A DNA stretch of 64,000 nucleotides from positions 4,951,001 through 5,015,000 of the forward strand of contig NZ_LT607750.1 of assembly GCF_900090235.1 (NCBI RefSeq). Direction: 5' to 3'. This document shows positions 63,446 through 64,000 of this stretch, piece after piece. Position numbers and translations under genes: made by a program. Each line of letters opens with the position of its first letter. Position 1 is the first letter of the stretch. The notes beneath the pieces are model-generated. The model saw only the letters and a program-made list of their open reading frames with translations, made no database searches and was not told where the DNA came from. The DNA comes from Micromonospora echinaurantiaca (GTDB lineage Bacteria > Actinomycetota > Actinomycetes > Mycobacteriales > Micromonosporaceae).

Positions 63446-64000
63446 CGCTGCCCTCCGACGGCCCGGTACTCGACGGTGTCCTCGGTGAGCCTCATGAACG
63501 CCTCCTCCAGCGTGGCCGACTGGGTGCTGACCTCGTGGACGGTCAGACCGTGCGCCGCCGCCAACTCGCCAATTTCCGGGGCTTGCGCCCCGTGTGTCTC
63601 CAACGCGCCGTCCGCCGCCTGCCGAACCCCGATGCCGGCCGCCGTCAGCGCGTCACGCATCCGCTCCGGCTCCGGCGTACGGATCCGGACGTACGAGTGG
63701 GCGTAGGCCTCGATGAAGCCACCAACGGTGGTGTCGGCGAGCAGCCGACCACGGCCGATCACGATCAGGCGTTCCGCGGTGAGCGCCATCTCGCTCATCA
63801 GGTGGCTGGAGACGAAGACCGTGCGTCCCTCGGCGGCCAGCCCTTTCATCAGGTTCCGGATCCACCGCACGCCCTCCGGGTCCAACCCGTTGACCGGCTC
63901 GTCGAACAGCAGCACCGGCGGGTCGCCGAGCAGCGCCGCGGCGATGCCGAGCCGCTGACCCATGCCGAGCGAGAAGCCCTTGACCCGTTTCCTCGCCACG
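63442..64000 (-). CDS. ABC transporter ATPase, C-terminal part (5' end outside window)
   Basis: The visible 185 residues start just before the signature (FSLGMGQRLGIAAALLGDP), followed by Walker B (VLLFDEPVNGLDPEG), the H-loop SSHLMSEM and a DUF4162-like C-terminal extension. Walker A lies outside the window. It partners the downstream permease. The open frame reaches the window edge, so the GTG near 63999 is not the true start. Confidence 0.93.
   Translation of the reverse strand, partial: VARKRVKGFSLGMGQRLGIAAALLGDPPVLLFDEPVNGLDPEGVRWIRNLMKGLAAEGRTVFVSSHLMSEMALTAERLIVIGRGRLLADTTVGGFIEAYAHSYVRIRTPEPERMRDALTAAGIGVRQAADGALETHGAQAPEIGELAAAHGLTVHEVSTQSATLEEAFMRLTEDTVEYRAVGGQR

Overview
The window is 64 kb of very GC-rich actinobacterial chromosome with dense genes, GTG starts, Ala/Arg/Pro-rich proteins and long false antisense ORFs. 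Gene content and order suggest Micromonosporaceae, most likely Micromonospora; this is inferred from gene content, not from a database match. The order ppk1-mutT1-hupB-leuD-leuC-IclR, then tRNA-Glu/Gln, a fumarylacetoacetate hydrolase-like gene, leuB, serA, ilvC, ilvN and ilvB, matches the Mycobacterium tuberculosis block around Rv2984-Rv3003c as I remember it. Extra genes are interleaved here. I see no insertion sequence, prophage, integrase, CRISPR array, rRNA or replication origin.

Layout. 1-7.7 kb: the end of ppk1, mutT1, a membrane endonuclease/exonuclease/phosphatase-fold protein, the Lys-rich nucleoid protein HU, and leuCD divergent from the regulator ndgR. 7.7-8.4 kb: a 19-bp-arm palindrome, two identical tRNA-Glu(CTC) genes and tRNA-Gln(CTG). 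8.4-20.3 kb: an accessory block with an FAH-family enzyme, a Pro-rich membrane protein, a putative glycosylase, TetR plus aldo/keto reductase, ArfB, a moxR-DUF58-VWA-S1C protease operon, a small secreted protein and a second EEP-fold protein. 20.3-39.2 kb: branched-chain amino-acid and serine genes (cimA, ilvE, leuB, serA, ilvC, ilvN, ilvB, ilvD) with ahpCD, a PRC-barrel protein, a tyrosine phosphatase, apbE and a GGDEF-EAL protein between them. 39.2-46.4 kb: an HTH protein, then a ROK regulator divergent from an ABC transporter-asparaginase-CutC operon. 46.4-58.4 kb: ArsR-SulP, LacI, a degenerate GGDEF/EAL protein, a PH-domain protein, a 2-hydroxyacid dehydrogenase, a SpoIIE-type phosphatase, a sugar dehydrogenase lipoprotein and a membrane metallophosphoesterase. 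58.5-64 kb: an AceE-like E1, gatB and a truncated ABC exporter pair.

How the genes work together. The window encodes nearly all of Ile/Val/Leu synthesis: citramalate synthase, isopropylmalate isomerase and dehydrogenase, acetohydroxyacid synthase, ketol-acid reductoisomerase, dihydroxyacid dehydratase and the aminotransferase. leuA is not seen. Control is visible in the DNA. cimA has an attenuator whose 12-residue leader peptide carries three Ile codons, two of them tandem ATT. ilvB has a second attenuator with a 9-residue leader peptide that looks leaderless, and its promoter lies inside the 3' end of the upstream c-di-GMP gene. leuC and ndgR share overlapping divergent promoters. About a dozen genes have a -10 box 6-7 nt before the start codon, the arrangement of leaderless mRNAs. 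GatB and the tRNA-Glu/Gln genes fit the indirect route to Gln-tRNA(Gln). The least described unit is the ROK-ABC-asparaginase-CutC cluster, whose translationally coupled enzymes suggest uptake and breakdown of an amide or amino-acid conjugate.
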